Shown here: positions 10,288 to 18,778 of the stretch, piece by piece
How positions within the stretch are numbered: position 1 is the first letter of the stretch
Layout: every line of letters begins with the position of its first letter
Assembly: GCA_937919925.1 (NCBI GenBank)
Contig: CALFOT010000014.1
Coordinates: forward strand, 1-50,029
Reading direction: 5' to 3'
Source of the DNA: an uncultured bacterium
GTDB taxonomy: Bacteria; Planctomycetota; UBA1135
DNA length: 50,029 bases
Made by a program: the position numbers and the translations under genes
Notes under the pieces: model-generated
Databases searched by the model: none
What the model saw: the letters and a program-made list of their open reading frames with translations, nothing else
Told to the model about the DNA's origin: nothing

Positions 10288-11628
10288 TTAGCTGCCAGCG
10301 CGGTTTTCGCGACGATTGAGCATTTTCTGCATCGCTCGTTGACTGGTGCGGCGATCGCGGCGCACCAGCCAGAACAACAGCAAGCCAATGCTCATGGCAA
10401 CACCAAGGAACATCATCACCATTTGCCCGGCAAACGGCGGGGTGTAAGGCTCTTCGACGAAGGAATCCACCACCACAAATACCGGCGTACGGCGCGGTAT
10501 TCCTTTGGTATCAATATAAGCCCAAAGCATCAGGAAATAGCCGTGGAACACCACCGGACCACTTTCCGCATCGAAAGGAAAAACGCCGGGGGCCTTCAGA
10601 TGCATCAGCACGTCGCCATTAAAATCGTTGCGAGTCCAAGCGGAGGAAATATTGCGCTCACGCAAGGGGTTTTCACCGACGCGCACCGTAGTGGGCGTGC
10701 CGCGAATCATGCCGCCAAGTTCGAACATGCGGCCGCGGTAAATCTCGGGGTTTTCCGACAGCATTTTCAGCATGTCGTAGTTCATGACCAAGGGCTCGGC
10801 GATTGCCGTTGCCAAGGTTTCGGGAGTTGCGCTCACGCTACGGGCAACGTTGGCAAGGTGCCACATCGCGGGCAGAGTGTTGATATTTTCCACGCGGTTG
10901 TCGGTGCCAAGCGGTAAATCTTTCACTGCAGCCATGAGCTCCATATCAGGAGTGAGAGCAGGCTCTAAGCGTTTCCACGAAGGCGCAAGCTGGCGACCCA
11001 CAAACAATGGTGCGGTGATCCAATCAGCATCCATTTTTTGGCGGTAGTACTTGAAAAAGTAGCCGTCAGCGAGCACAAAGTTATCGTTGCCGAATAACTC
11101 GGTGGGCATCATCATCGAAACAAAAAAGAAATCAAAACCTTGATCGCTACGAATGTGGCACCAATATTCTGGTTCTTCCTCGTCGCCGCGCGTGATGAGG
11201 CGCGCATCTAATAGTTCGCCACGCATACGGAACAAATCCCCGCGCCGTTGCGCCGACTGGGCGGCGCCGTTTTGGAAATCAAATGCAGGTTCGCCCAGGA
11301 GGCTAAACCAGGATCCCATCAAAGTGCGCACATTGGTGCTCAGCTCACGAAACGCGGCCGGCTCCAGCACCACACATTCCTCCGGGGTGGAATCTTTGAC
11401 GGCAGCCAACACAGCTTGATCTAACACCGGCAGCAGTCCAGAAATGGCGGTGCGAGTATCGTTGCGCTGGGTGAGCAGATCCGCCTCGGCCTTCTTGCCT
11501 TTCATGTTCAAGGTGACCAGCACCACAAAGCAAAAGGCGAGGCCCACTACGGCCATGATGATGCGGCGCTTATCTTTCATCGCTGATTCCTGCGCCATCC
11601 TTCTGCGGTTCTCTTTTTTATCCATCAT
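10288..11628 (-). CDS. Unknown protein with a membrane segment at each end
   Basis: I do not recognise this 446-residue protein. It has a short basic N-terminus, a membrane segment at about residues 22-40, a large polar middle region of some 350 residues, a second membrane segment at about residues 401-421, and a basic C-terminal tail of about 25 residues. This predicts both ends in the cytoplasm and the middle region in the periplasm. No catalytic motif is visible. Its ATG overlaps the stop of the glutamine amidotransferase gene by 4 bp, and aroB follows after 25 bp, so the three form a likely operon. A role in the envelope is only a topological inference. Confidence 0.7.
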   Translation of the reverse strand: MMDKKENRRRMAQESAMKDKRRIIMAVVGLAFCFVVLVTLNMKGKKAEADLLTQRNDTRTAISGLLPVLDQAVLAAVKDSTPEECVVLEPAAFRELSTNVRTLMGSWFSLLGEPAFDFQNGAAQSAQRRGDLFRMRGELLDARLITRGDEEEPEYWCHIRSDQGFDFFFVSMMMPTELFGNDNFVLADGYFFKYYRQKMDADWITAPLFVGRQLAPSWKRLEPALTPDMELMAAVKDLPLGTDNRVENINTLPAMWHLANVARSVSATPETLATAIAEPLVMNYDMLKMLSENPEIYRGRMFELGGMIRGTPTTVRVGENPLRERNISSAWTRNDFNGDVLMHLKAPGVFPFDAESGPVVFHGYFLMLWAYIDTKGIPRRTPVFVVVDSFVEEPYTPPFAGQMVMMFLGVAMSIGLLLFWLVRRDRRTSQRAMQKMLNRRENRAGS

Positions 11629-12347
11629 AATCCCTTACGGTAGTTGCTGGCAGCGGTTACGAAACCAGAAAAAAGGCGTTTGGTGGCCTCCGAGTCCGGG
11701 GCTCTCTCTGGATGCCACTGAACTCCAAGGGTGAAACGCTGGCCGGGCAGTGCGACGGCTTCCAAAACGCCATCTGGAGACCACCCGTTAGCCACCAACT
11801 GGGGGCCGGTGCCGGCGAGTGCCTGATGATGATAGGAGGGAACCTCAAAAGGTGCAGTGCCAAGCAGAGCTGCAAGCATGGAGCCCGCCGTGGCGGTGAC
11901 GGTGTGGTGTGCGCCTTGGGTGTGGTCTGTGGCGGCAGCTAAGTGCTGAATGAATGGCGCTCCAAATGCCAAGCCGAGCATTTGCATGCCATAGCAGACG
12001 CCCAAAAGAGGTAAATCCAACGCCACTGCTTGGTGCACGAGGGCAAGATTCATTTGCTGCTGTGCGGCCGGTGCCGGTTTGCATTCTGGAGTAGGCGCTG
12101 GCCCACCCAAAGAACGTAAATCGGCATCATCTCCACCCGTCATCAAGATGCCGTCAAGTTTGGGCAGGAGCTCGGCTAAATCGGCGGGAGGTGCGTCGCC
12201 GGGAATCAGTACTGGAATCGCACCCGCATCACGTAACACTGGCATGTAGGCATGGAACAATTGGAAGCGTCGGCGCCCGTCGTAAAAAGGGGCTTCAAGG
12301 AGTTCCGTCGTTACTCCAATCAAGGGGGAGGCCAGTGCCTGAGTCAT
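11625..12347 (-). CDS. Class I glutamine amidotransferase-like hydrolase (peptidase C26, PuuD-like)
   Basis: This 240-residue protein belongs to the gamma-glutamyl-gamma-aminobutyrate hydrolase family. The nucleophile is Cys118 in the elbow LLGVCYGMQMLG, and the catalytic His212 and Glu214 are in GVQWHPERAPDSE. LMTGGDDADL near residue 70 is the conserved oxyanion-side loop of the PuuD group. Members cleave gamma-glutamyl amide bonds of polyamine intermediates or related metabolites; no other polyamine genes are nearby, so the substrate is open. It is the first gene of a minus-strand operon, ends with a 4-bp overlap into the unknown membrane protein, and diverges from the CaCA exchanger with 20 bp between starts. 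Confidence 0.87.
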   Translation of the reverse strand: MTQALASPLIGVTTELLEAPFYDGRRRFQLFHAYMPVLRDAGAIPVLIPGDAPPADLAELLPKLDGILMTGGDDADLRSLGGPAPTPECKPAPAAQQQMNLALVHQAVALDLPLLGVCYGMQMLGLAFGAPFIQHLAAATDHTQGAHHTVTATAGSMLAALLGTAPFEVPSYHHQALAGTGPQLVANGWSPDGVLEAVALPGQRFTLGVQWHPERAPDSEATKRLFSGFVTAASNYRKGL

Positions 12348-12367
12348 CCACCTATACTAAGCCCCGC

Positions 12368-13312
12368 ATGGCGTCACTACACCTGCTCCTAGGCCTTGCT
12401 GGTCTACTCATCGGTTCCGATATCGCCGTGCGTGGTTCGATATCGCTGGCCAGTCATTGGGGCTGGCCAAGTTGGGTCACGGGATTGTTGCTGTTAGCAC
12501 TTGGCACCTCGTTGCCGGAGTTGTTTGTGTGTATCGTCAGCGCGCCGCAATACCCGGGCTTGGCCGCAGGCAATATTTTTGGTTCGAATGCCTTCAATGT
12601 AGGCGTGGTCTTGGGCATCACTTTGGTGTTGAAGGGTCATGCGCGCTTGAATGTGCAATCCGTGCGGCTCGCCACTTTGATGCCGCTGTTGGTGTGTACC
12701 TTGTTCACTTTTTTGCTGCCAGATATGGGCCTGGGTTTGTATTGGTTGAGCGTCCTGATGTTGATTGGTTATCTCATCATGGTGTTGCTGAGTATTGCCG
12801 GTCATAAGGAGTTGCAGGTTCACGATGATGCTGCGCCTGCAACCATCCTGCCTGTTTCCATGGCTCTCGCAGCCACTCTGTTTGGCTTCTTGATGTTGGC
12901 CTTTGCGTCACGTTGGTTCTTAGATGGCGCCCTTGAGTTTGCCGATCGTTTTGGCTGGAAAGAGGGTTTTGCTGGCTTCATCATCACTGCCGTCGGCACC
13001 TCGGCGCCGGAATTGTTCACTTCCATCCGCGCTTTGCGGCTAGGCCATGCGGGTGCTGTTTTCGGCAACGTGGTGGGCTCGAACGCATTCAACTTGATGG
13101 TGGCCGGTGGTTTGGTCGGGCTGATGGCAGAAGTGGAAGTCCCTAAGGAGGGCTTGCGTCCACAGCTGTGGGTGAACTTGGGCTTCATGCTCGTGCTGCT
13201 TGTGCCTGCCTTGGTCACCACGCGCCGCCGCGAAATGTCCATTCGCGCTTACAAAATCTTGGGATTGATCCTGATGGCGGCGTATTTCGTTGCCGCTTGG
13301 GCGATTCAGTAG
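12368..13312 (+). CDS. Sodium/calcium exchanger-family membrane protein (CaCA, YrbG-like)
   Basis: This 314-residue polytopic membrane protein has the two inverted alpha-repeats of the CaCA superfamily. The first has LGTSLPELFVCIVSA followed by NIFGSNAFNVGVVLG, and the second has AVGTSAPELFTSIRA followed by NVVGSNAFNLMVAGG; the glutamates in the PELF motifs bind the cation. About ten membrane segments are predicted. It should exchange Ca2+ for Na+ or H+ at the inner membrane. The frame is open from 12191, but that part would run through the divergent hydrolase gene and is hydrophilic, so I start at ATG 12368, where the first membrane segment begins. Confidence 0.9.
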   Translation: MASLHLLLGLAGLLIGSDIAVRGSISLASHWGWPSWVTGLLLLALGTSLPELFVCIVSAPQYPGLAAGNIFGSNAFNVGVVLGITLVLKGHARLNVQSVRLATLMPLLVCTLFTFLLPDMGLGLYWLSVLMLIGYLIMVLLSIAGHKELQVHDDAAPATILPVSMALAATLFGFLMLAFASRWFLDGALEFADRFGWKEGFAGFIITAVGTSAPELFTSIRALRLGHAGAVFGNVVGSNAFNLMVAGGLVGLMAEVEVPKEGLRPQLWVNLGFMLVLLVPALVTTRRREMSIRAYKILGLILMAAYFVAAWAIQ

Positions 13313-13374
13313 TTGCATACCCCACTAACACTGCTGTGTGGCCGACGGCGTTCTTGCTGCCCCGCCGCTAAACT

Positions 13375-14424
13375 ATGTGCATGAGCGGTAGACCCAATCT
13401 AGAAGCAGGCGCGGCCTTGACGGCAGCACAAATCGCTGCCTTGGTGTCGGGCCAACTGGAAGGGGAAACGCAACAGCTTTTCACGCGCGTGATGGATGTA
13501 CTGCACGCCGCAGCGGAGCATGTGGTGTTTTTTCGCGTGGGCATTGACACCATGGGTCGCTCGCCATCGCAAGCGGAAGTACAAGCCTTTGTGGATTGTA
13601 AAGCTGGTTTAGCCTTGGTCGATCACAGCGTTGCTCACGCTGGCCGCCCATGCGTGCGCGTTGCCAATCCAGCGCTGGCCGCGGCAATTTTGGCCCGCCA
13701 CTTTGAAGCGCCACAAAAATATGTTGCTGGGGTGCATCCTTCTGCCGTGGTTGCAGAAGATGCACAGCTTGATGCCTCGGCGTCGATCGGCCCATTGTGT
13801 GTGGTTTCGAGTGGTGCGAAAATTGGTGCGGGTGCAGTGCTGGTCGCGCAAGTGTTTGTCGGCCCGGGTGCCGTGATTGGGGCACATACACTGCTGTTCC
13901 CGCATGTTTCGGTCTATGAGCGCGTGACTCTGGGAACCGCTTGCGTGGTGCATTCCGGCACCACCATCGGTGCGCCCGGTTTCGGCTATGTGTGGGATGG
14001 TCAACGCCACTTGCCTATGCCCCAAGTCGGCGGGGTGCGCATCGGCAACGATGTTGAAATTGGTACCAATAGCTGCATTGATAGTGGCACTTTCCAACCG
14101 ACTCTGATCGGCGACGGCTGCATTTTGGATAACCATGTGCAAGTCGGCCACAACGCAGAACTCGGTCGCGCGGTGGTTTTGTGCGGCAAAGCTGGAATCA
14201 GTGGTTCCACCATCGTTGGCGACGGCGCGGTGTTTGGCGGTCAAGCCGCTACGGTTGGGCATCTCACGGTGGGGGCGGGTGCCAAAATCGCCGCACGTGC
14301 TGCCATCATGAAAGATGTGCCTGCAGGTGCCACGGTCGCGGGATTCCCGGCCGTCGATATCAAGCAGTACCAACGCGACCAAATCAAATTGCGGCGGCTG
14401 TTACGCGATGCGGATAAGAAGTAA
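13375..14424 (+). CDS. lpxD: UDP-3-O-acylglucosamine N-acyltransferase
   Basis: LpxD adds the N-linked acyl chain in the third step of lipid A synthesis. After an N-terminal uridine-binding domain of about 110 residues come left-handed beta-helix hexapeptide repeats (IGPLCVVSSGAKIGAGAVL and many more). The segment NHVQVGHNAELG carries the catalytic His, and IAARAAIMKDVPAGATVAGFPA closes the helix. The length of 349 residues is normal. The start may be ATG 13375 or ATG 13381. It implies a lipid A-containing outer membrane. It follows the exchanger gene by 62 bp, and a hairpin separates it from the convergent Nudix-like gene. Confidence 0.93.
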   Translation: MCMSGRPNLEAGAALTAAQIAALVSGQLEGETQQLFTRVMDVLHAAAEHVVFFRVGIDTMGRSPSQAEVQAFVDCKAGLALVDHSVAHAGRPCVRVANPALAAAILARHFEAPQKYVAGVHPSAVVAEDAQLDASASIGPLCVVSSGAKIGAGAVLVAQVFVGPGAVIGAHTLLFPHVSVYERVTLGTACVVHSGTTIGAPGFGYVWDGQRHLPMPQVGGVRIGNDVEIGTNSCIDSGTFQPTLIGDGCILDNHVQVGHNAELGRAVVLCGKAGISGSTIVGDGAVFGGQAATVGHLTVGAGAKIAARAAIMKDVPAGATVAGFPAVDIKQYQRDQIKLRRLLRDADKK

Positions 14425-14443
14425 GGCGCGTCTTGCGTTTACC

Positions 14444-14477
14444 CTTGCCGGTGAAAGCCTCGCTGGCAAGTGCGTTT
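14444..14477 (+). terminator. Hairpin terminator between convergent lpxD and Nudix-like gene
   Basis: CTTGCCGGTGA (14444-14454) pairs with TCGCTGGCAAG (14460-14470) through an 11-bp stem with two G-T pairs and a 5-base loop, followed shortly by TTTT. It fits a modest rho-independent terminator for lpxD. Confidence 0.5.
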
Positions 14478-14929
14478 TATGCCGATAATCGCAAATGCAA
14501 CTGCAGCAAGTTCTGGCGGAACAAGCTTGCATCCAACAGGTGCATCGCCCGCTCAAAACCGCACCAGTTCAGCGCAGTAATTGCACGCTGCGGTTTCAAA
14601 AGGGCATCGTGATGAGGGACCTGGAAACCGACCGGCCATTGCACTAGTTGCAAATCACCCACGTCGGAAATCAAACCCCAGGGGGGTGAAATCAGGTCAA
14701 AAGCATGGGCAACACCCACATCGCTGAAAACTTGGCGCAGCGCGGCATGACGTACATCTTCATCCCAATCGATAGCGCCTACCACTGGCCGCCAAACTCG
14801 CTCTTGCCGTGGCTCGGCCTGGAGTAGAAGATATTGCAGCCCCCAATCCCCAAAGCGATACAGAAACACATGGACTTCATGACGTTGTCCAAGGTCGCCA
14901 AAATCTGCCGGTGGGTAGGTGCGCGCCAT
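14477..14929 (-). CDS. Nudix-fold protein with a degenerate Nudix box
   Basis: This 150-residue protein looks like a Nudix protein: HEVHVFLYRFGDWGLQYLLLQ matches the first strands of the fold, and VGAIDWDEDVRHAALRQ begins a Nudix box. The canonical spacing G-x5-E-x7-R is kept exactly (Gly51, Glu57, Arg65), and Gly72-Val73 end the box. However, the metal-binding glutamates of REUxEE are replaced by Gln66, Ser69 and Asp70. It is therefore probably inactive or altered, perhaps a binding protein. The C-terminal half, including FERAMHLLDASLFRQNLL, is helical. It is divergent from folC with 23 bp between starts. A pyrophosphatase of dATP or Ap4A type is the alternative; I think this less likely given the lost ligands. 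Confidence 0.68.
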   Translation of the reverse strand: MARTYPPADFGDLGQRHEVHVFLYRFGDWGLQYLLLQAEPRQERVWRPVVGAIDWDEDVRHAALRQVFSDVGVAHAFDLISPPWGLISDVGDLQLVQWPVGFQVPHHDALLKPQRAITALNWCGFERAMHLLDASLFRQNLLQLHLRLSA

Positions 14930-14952
14930 TTTTTTGCTCGAAAGCTCTCCTC

Positions 14953-16191
14953 ATGAATCGGCTTACTAGCCTCTGGACTGAACTGTGCACGCGCACCGAT
15001 TACGAATCATGTAGTCGGCCACGGGCCGCGCGTTTCAGGTTAGATACCATTCAGGAGTTACTCAAACGCCTGCAGAGCCCACAATTAGCGGTCCCGGCGC
15101 TCCATATTGCCGGTTCCAAGGGCAAAGGCACCGTTTGTCATTATTTAGAGCGCGGTTTGCGTGCCGCCGGATTTTGCACCGGTCTTTACACCTCACCGCA
15201 TCTTTCGGATTGGCGTGAGCGGATCCTGGTGGACGGTCAGTTCGCCGCAGATGAGTTACTAGCCGATGCTTTTGCCGCAGTTTTGGAGGCTTCTTCTGGG
15301 GAAGAAACCTTCTTTGATTTGCTGACGGCGTCAGCCATGTTGGTGTTTCAAAACAGTGCTTGCGACATCATGGTGTTAGAGACTGGCCTCGGTGGGCGTT
15401 TTGATTCCACCAATGTGGTGGTCCCGTTGGCTGCTGCAGTCACTTCGATTGAGCTGGAACATGTGGATGTGTTGGGCGCGGATTTGGCGACGATTGCAGG
15501 AGAGAAGGCCGGTATTTTCAAGCCGGGTGCGGCACTTTGGTGTGGACGCAATATGCCCGCAAGCGCCCTTGCGGTTTTGCAGCAACAAGCTGCCCGCTGT
15601 GGTGAGGTTTTGCACATTCCCGCAGCGGAAGCCAATCCCTTCGCGCACCCACAAGCGCACATGGGCGAAAATTTGGCTCTGGCAGTGGCTGTGCTTGCTG
15701 CTTTGCCGGCACCGTTTGCCACTGCCGCGGCCGCCCTACAACAACTGGCGGAGCAGCCGCACACACTTGCTTTGCCGGGGCGTTGGGAGCAGCGTCAACT
15801 TGCCGACGGCCGCACCGTGATTTTGGATGTGGCCCATTCCGTCAACTCCCTCGCTTCGGTATTGCAATCCTTTCGTGCCGCTTTCCCCACACTACACCGC
15901 GGCGTGGTCCTCGCCCTCCGCGATGACAAAGATCCGCAAGTTCTTGCGGATGCCTTGGCCGAGCGGATTGGCCCGCGCCCACTGAATGAATCTTGGTGGA
16001 CAGCTCCTGCAGGCAATCATCCGCGCTCGGCAAACCCGGTTAAAATCGCTGCCTGTTTCGACGCGACTGCCCTAATAGAGGTTGCGTTTCCAGCTGGCCC
16101 GCAAGTTCTGCTGATTACTGGCTCGACTTACCTCGTCGGTGCGCTGCGTTCCCAAACTACTGTTCCACTAGTCCGTGAAGTTCGAAAATAG
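14953..16191 (+). CDS. folC: Dihydrofolate synthase / folylpolyglutamate synthase
   Basis: FolC adds glutamate to dihydropteroate and polyglutamates to folates, an ATP-dependent Mur-ligase-like enzyme. The P-loop GSKGKGTVCHYLERGL is near residue 52, followed by GLYTSPHLSDWRERI and the central-domain motif MVLETGLGGRFDSTN; the C-terminal domain includes VILDVAHSVNSLASVLQSF. The product is 412 residues. The frame is open from 14809 on the far side of the Nudix-like gene's start, but homology begins at ATG 14953, MNRLTSLWTEL. It overlaps ispH by 17 bp, implying co-transcription. folP, another folate gene, lies at 47429. Confidence 0.92.
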   Translation: MNRLTSLWTELCTRTDYESCSRPRAARFRLDTIQELLKRLQSPQLAVPALHIAGSKGKGTVCHYLERGLRAAGFCTGLYTSPHLSDWRERILVDGQFAADELLADAFAAVLEASSGEETFFDLLTASAMLVFQNSACDIMVLETGLGGRFDSTNVVVPLAAAVTSIELEHVDVLGADLATIAGEKAGIFKPGAALWCGRNMPASALAVLQQQAARCGEVLHIPAAEANPFAHPQAHMGENLALAVAVLAALPAPFATAAAALQQLAEQPHTLALPGRWEQRQLADGRTVILDVAHSVNSLASVLQSFRAAFPTLHRGVVLALRDDKDPQVLADALAERIGPRPLNESWWTAPAGNHPRSANPVKIAACFDATALIEVAFPAGPQVLLITGSTYLVGALRSQTTVPLVREVRK

Positions 16192-17344
16192 CGAAGTCCG
16201 CTTAACCTACCGCAGTGCGTTGGTTGAGGAGCTGCGTGCCGCCGGCAGCAAAATCGTGGGTGATTTGGAACTACTTTTACCCAGTAGTTTAGGTTTTTGC
16301 TGGGGGGTGGACCGCGCGTTAGCGATGGTTGAACAAGCGCGCCTGGATTATGGCGGCCGCCCCATGTGGTTGATTTCTTCCATCATTCACAACCCGCGCG
16401 TGAACTCGGATTTGCGTGCTCAGGGGATTGGTTTTTTACGCGGACGCCATGCAATTGCTGGGGCTTGGGAGCAGCTTGGCTCCAATGATGTCGTGATCGT
16501 GCCGGCTTTTAGCGCTACGGTAGAAGATATGAACTACCTACGCCAGCGCGGCGTTACGGTGGTGGATACCACTTGTCCATGGGTGATTAAACCGCACAAA
16601 CGTACGCTAAAGTACCTAAAGGAAGGGTTCACTACGATTATCCACGGCACCGTGGGGCATGAAGAAACGGCTGCTACGTGTTCCTTGATTGAAAGTGAAG
16701 GCGGTCATTTTGTAGTGGTGTACAGCATCGAAGAAACAGAGGTGCTAGCGGGTTTCTTGGAGGGCACCATCGATGCAAACTATTTGCATGAAAATTTGCG
16801 CGTGGGTTCTTTCTCTTCCGGCATCGATTGCGAGCAGGATTTGCAGCGCATTGGTGTGATCAACCAAACCACCATGTTGGCCAGTGAATCGCGCGCGATT
16901 GGTGATCGTTTGAAGGCTGCCTTGATCAAGCGTGATGGGGAACCGGCGCTGGCGAAGATTTTCCGCGACTTCGATACGATTTGCCGCGCGACTCAGGACA
17001 ACCAAGATGCCGCCGCTGCGGTCGCCCAGTTAAAGCCAGATCTTTATCTGGTGGTGGGGGGGTATGACTCCTCCAACACCAAGAATTTGGCGCGCGTCGG
17101 CCGCCGTCTAGGGGTGCCCGCTTTTCACATTGAAGGGCCGCACTGCATCCAAGATGCGTTGGAGCATCGCCATCGGGAGAGCGGCGAAATCCTCTATGAA
17201 GCAGCTTGGCTGCCAGCAATTAGGCCCATTAAAGTAGCTTTTACAGCTGGCGCAAGTACTCCTGATGCCCTGTTGGGTGAGGTGATCGAGCGATTGGTCG
17301 AATATGTGGAAAAAAGATTGCCACAGGCGAATATTCTGTCTTAA
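16175..17344 (+). CDS. ispH: 4-hydroxy-3-methylbut-2-enyl diphosphate reductase (long form)
   Basis: IspH (LytB) is the Fe-S enzyme of the last MEP-pathway step, making IPP and DMAPP. The three cluster cysteines are Cys42 (GFCWGVDRA), Cys134 (VVDTTCPWV) and Cys270 (DTICRATQDNQ). Supporting motifs are IIHNPRVN, HGTVGHEET, NQTTM near residue 230 and SSNTKNL near 299. At 389 residues it is the long form known from cyanobacteria and plastids rather than the enterobacterial form of about 315 residues. The start is a GTG inside folC, 17 bp before its stop. The downstream neighbour, 11 bp away, is an Fe-S repair protein. Confidence 0.94.
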   Translation: MKFENSEVRLTYRSALVEELRAAGSKIVGDLELLLPSSLGFCWGVDRALAMVEQARLDYGGRPMWLISSIIHNPRVNSDLRAQGIGFLRGRHAIAGAWEQLGSNDVVIVPAFSATVEDMNYLRQRGVTVVDTTCPWVIKPHKRTLKYLKEGFTTIIHGTVGHEETAATCSLIESEGGHFVVVYSIEETEVLAGFLEGTIDANYLHENLRVGSFSSGIDCEQDLQRIGVINQTTMLASESRAIGDRLKAALIKRDGEPALAKIFRDFDTICRATQDNQDAAAAVAQLKPDLYLVVGGYDSSNTKNLARVGRRLGVPAFHIEGPHCIQDALEHRHRESGEILYEAAWLPAIRPIKVAFTAGASTPDALLGEVIERLVEYVEKRLPQANILS

Positions 17345-17355
17345 TATCCTCTTCC

Positions 17356-18069
17356 ATGTCAGAAACCTCATCTACAGTTTCCATCGGTGATCTTGTCACC
17401 GCCAAGCCCGGCCGCTCGCGCGTGTTCGAAAAATTCGGAGTCGATTACTGCTGCCGCGGTAAGCAAACCCTGGAAGACGCCTGTGCCGCCGACGGCAAAG
17501 ATCTTGCCGCCATCCTCGCCGCGCTCAGCCTTTTCGATGCCGCCAACGAATCTTCGGAAGAACCCGATTGTGACGCCATGAGCCTGACGGAGTTGGTGGA
17601 TCATTTGGAAGCCACTCACCACGCTTATCTGAAGGAAGAGTTCCAACCTCTGGGCGAGCTGGTTGAAAAAGTTTTCGGCGTACACGGTGGTCACTTTGCC
17701 TGGATCGGGGAGCTGCGTCGTAAATACCGTGATTTAGTCATGGAGCTCACTGCCCACCTCGAGAAAGAAGAGGTGGTGTTGTTTCCGATGATTCGCGAAT
17801 TGGAGCTTTCTGCCAGCAAGCCCAATTTTCATTGCGGAAGTGTTGAAAACCCAATCAACGTGATGGAAATGGAGCACGACGCTGCTGGGCTGCTGCTGGG
17901 GAGTATGCGCCAACTCTCTTCGGATTACACGCCGCCCGCAGAGGCCTGCAATAGCTTTCGCGCCATGATGGAGCGGCTCGAGGCGATGGAATATGACATT
18001 CACCGGCATATTCACAAAGAAAATTCAATCCTGCACCCTAAGGCAAAAGCTCTAGAAGAATCGCTGTAG
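17356..18069 (+). CDS. Iron-sulfur cluster repair di-iron protein (RIC/YtfE/ScdA family)
   Basis: This 237-residue protein has the two RIC domains: an N-terminal DUF542/ScdA_N domain with the double cysteine in GVDYCCRGKQTLEDAC (residues 28-43), and a hemerythrin-like di-iron domain from about residue 75 with His and Glu ligands, for example DHLEATHHAYLKEE, HLEKEEVVLFP, EMEHDAAG and DIHRHIHKEN. These proteins help repair Fe-S clusters damaged by nitric oxide or oxidants. It starts 11 bp after ispH, which encodes an Fe-S enzyme, so co-expression with its likely client is plausible but inferred. A palindromic stem-loop at 18091 follows the gene. Confidence 0.9.
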   Translation: MSETSSTVSIGDLVTAKPGRSRVFEKFGVDYCCRGKQTLEDACAADGKDLAAILAALSLFDAANESSEEPDCDAMSLTELVDHLEATHHAYLKEEFQPLGELVEKVFGVHGGHFAWIGELRRKYRDLVMELTAHLEKEEVVLFPMIRELELSASKPNFHCGSVENPINVMEMEHDAAGLLLGSMRQLSSDYTPPAEACNSFRAMMERLEAMEYDIHRHIHKENSILHPKAKALEESL

Positions 18070-18090
18070 CTGCGATTTGGTGATAATGTT

Positions 18091-18117
18091 GGTTGAGGGT
18101 GTATTTACACCCCAACC
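18091..18117 (+). other. Stem-loop just after the ytfE-like gene
   Basis: GGTTG (18091-18095), a bulged A, then GGGTGT (18097-18102), a loop ATTT, ACACCC (18107-18112) and CAACC (18113-18117) form an 11-bp hairpin with one bulge. It lies 22 bp after the stop codon and has no T-run, so it may protect the mRNA 3' end or act as a weak terminator. It also covers the only upstream start codon (TTG 18093) of the following frame. Confidence 0.6.
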
Positions 18118-18761
18118 CCGACACCCTGTTGGTCAGTCCGGTAATGAATCTCTCTTCCGTAGGCGGCACCACACTTTCGTTTTTGACCGAAACGGATTGG
18201 GTAGGTTACATGGCGCACAATCCATTCTCCGTCGGCAATGGTGTTTCCACTGCTGAAGTCAGCACGGATGCTGGATTGACCTGGACTGTGGTTTGGACCG
18301 ACAATGTCCTGATTGATTACAATCCGGTCGTCATCACGCTGGATCTCTCTGCTTATGATGGAATGGCAAACGTACAAGTTGCTTTCCGTTACTTCGGCAT
18401 CGATGCTCACACTTGGTGGATTGATAATGTTCTTGTCGATGGCGGCTCTGGTCTGAACTATGCCATCACTGGTCTTGCCGGTGGCAGCACTGCAACATTA
18501 ACGGTATCGGGCGCCACGGCTGGCGGTCATATTTTGATTGGTTACTCGTTGGCGGGCGCTGGTCCAACCATGACTCCATTTGGGCTTGTGGATATCAGTT
18601 CTCCGATTACGCAGCTGCCAGTGCTTAGCACGAATGGTGCCGGTGTTGCGAGTTTATGCACACAAGTTCCTGCGCGCGCTACTGGCTTCACGCTTTACAC
18701 GCAAGCAGCGGATTTATCGAGCGCTATGCTCACCAATTCGTTGGCGGAACCCATCCTCTAA
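18093..18761 (+). pseudogene. Truncated secreted-protein remnant
   Basis: This frame codes for 222 residues that look like the C-terminal part of a large extracellular protein. Residues 8-115 resemble a jelly-roll domain of the MAM or cleaved-adhesin kind (LVSPVMNLSSVGGTTLSF, AEVSTDAGLTWTVVW, VAFRYFGIDAHTWWIDNVLVD), and the rest is Gly/Thr/Ser-rich beta sequence with the pattern LTVSGATAGGHILIGYSLAG. There is no signal peptide, no ATG near the beginning, and the only start, TTG 18093, lies inside a stem-loop. Such proteins are normally exported, so the 5' part has probably been deleted. The 3' end is intact and is followed by a strong terminator. It might still be translated as a fragment. 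Confidence 0.6.
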
Positions 18762-18778
18762 ACCGAGGCGCTTTCTGA

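Noticed and set aside
10165-10917. 250-residue plus-strand frame across the aroB and membrane-protein genes
   Set aside because: His/Gln/Ala-rich shadow composition, no recognisable motif, antisense to two clear genes.
13609-14382. 257-residue minus-strand frame inside lpxD
   Set aside because: Antisense to the LpxD hexapeptide repeats; the His/Arg/Asp-rich composition is a shadow of them.
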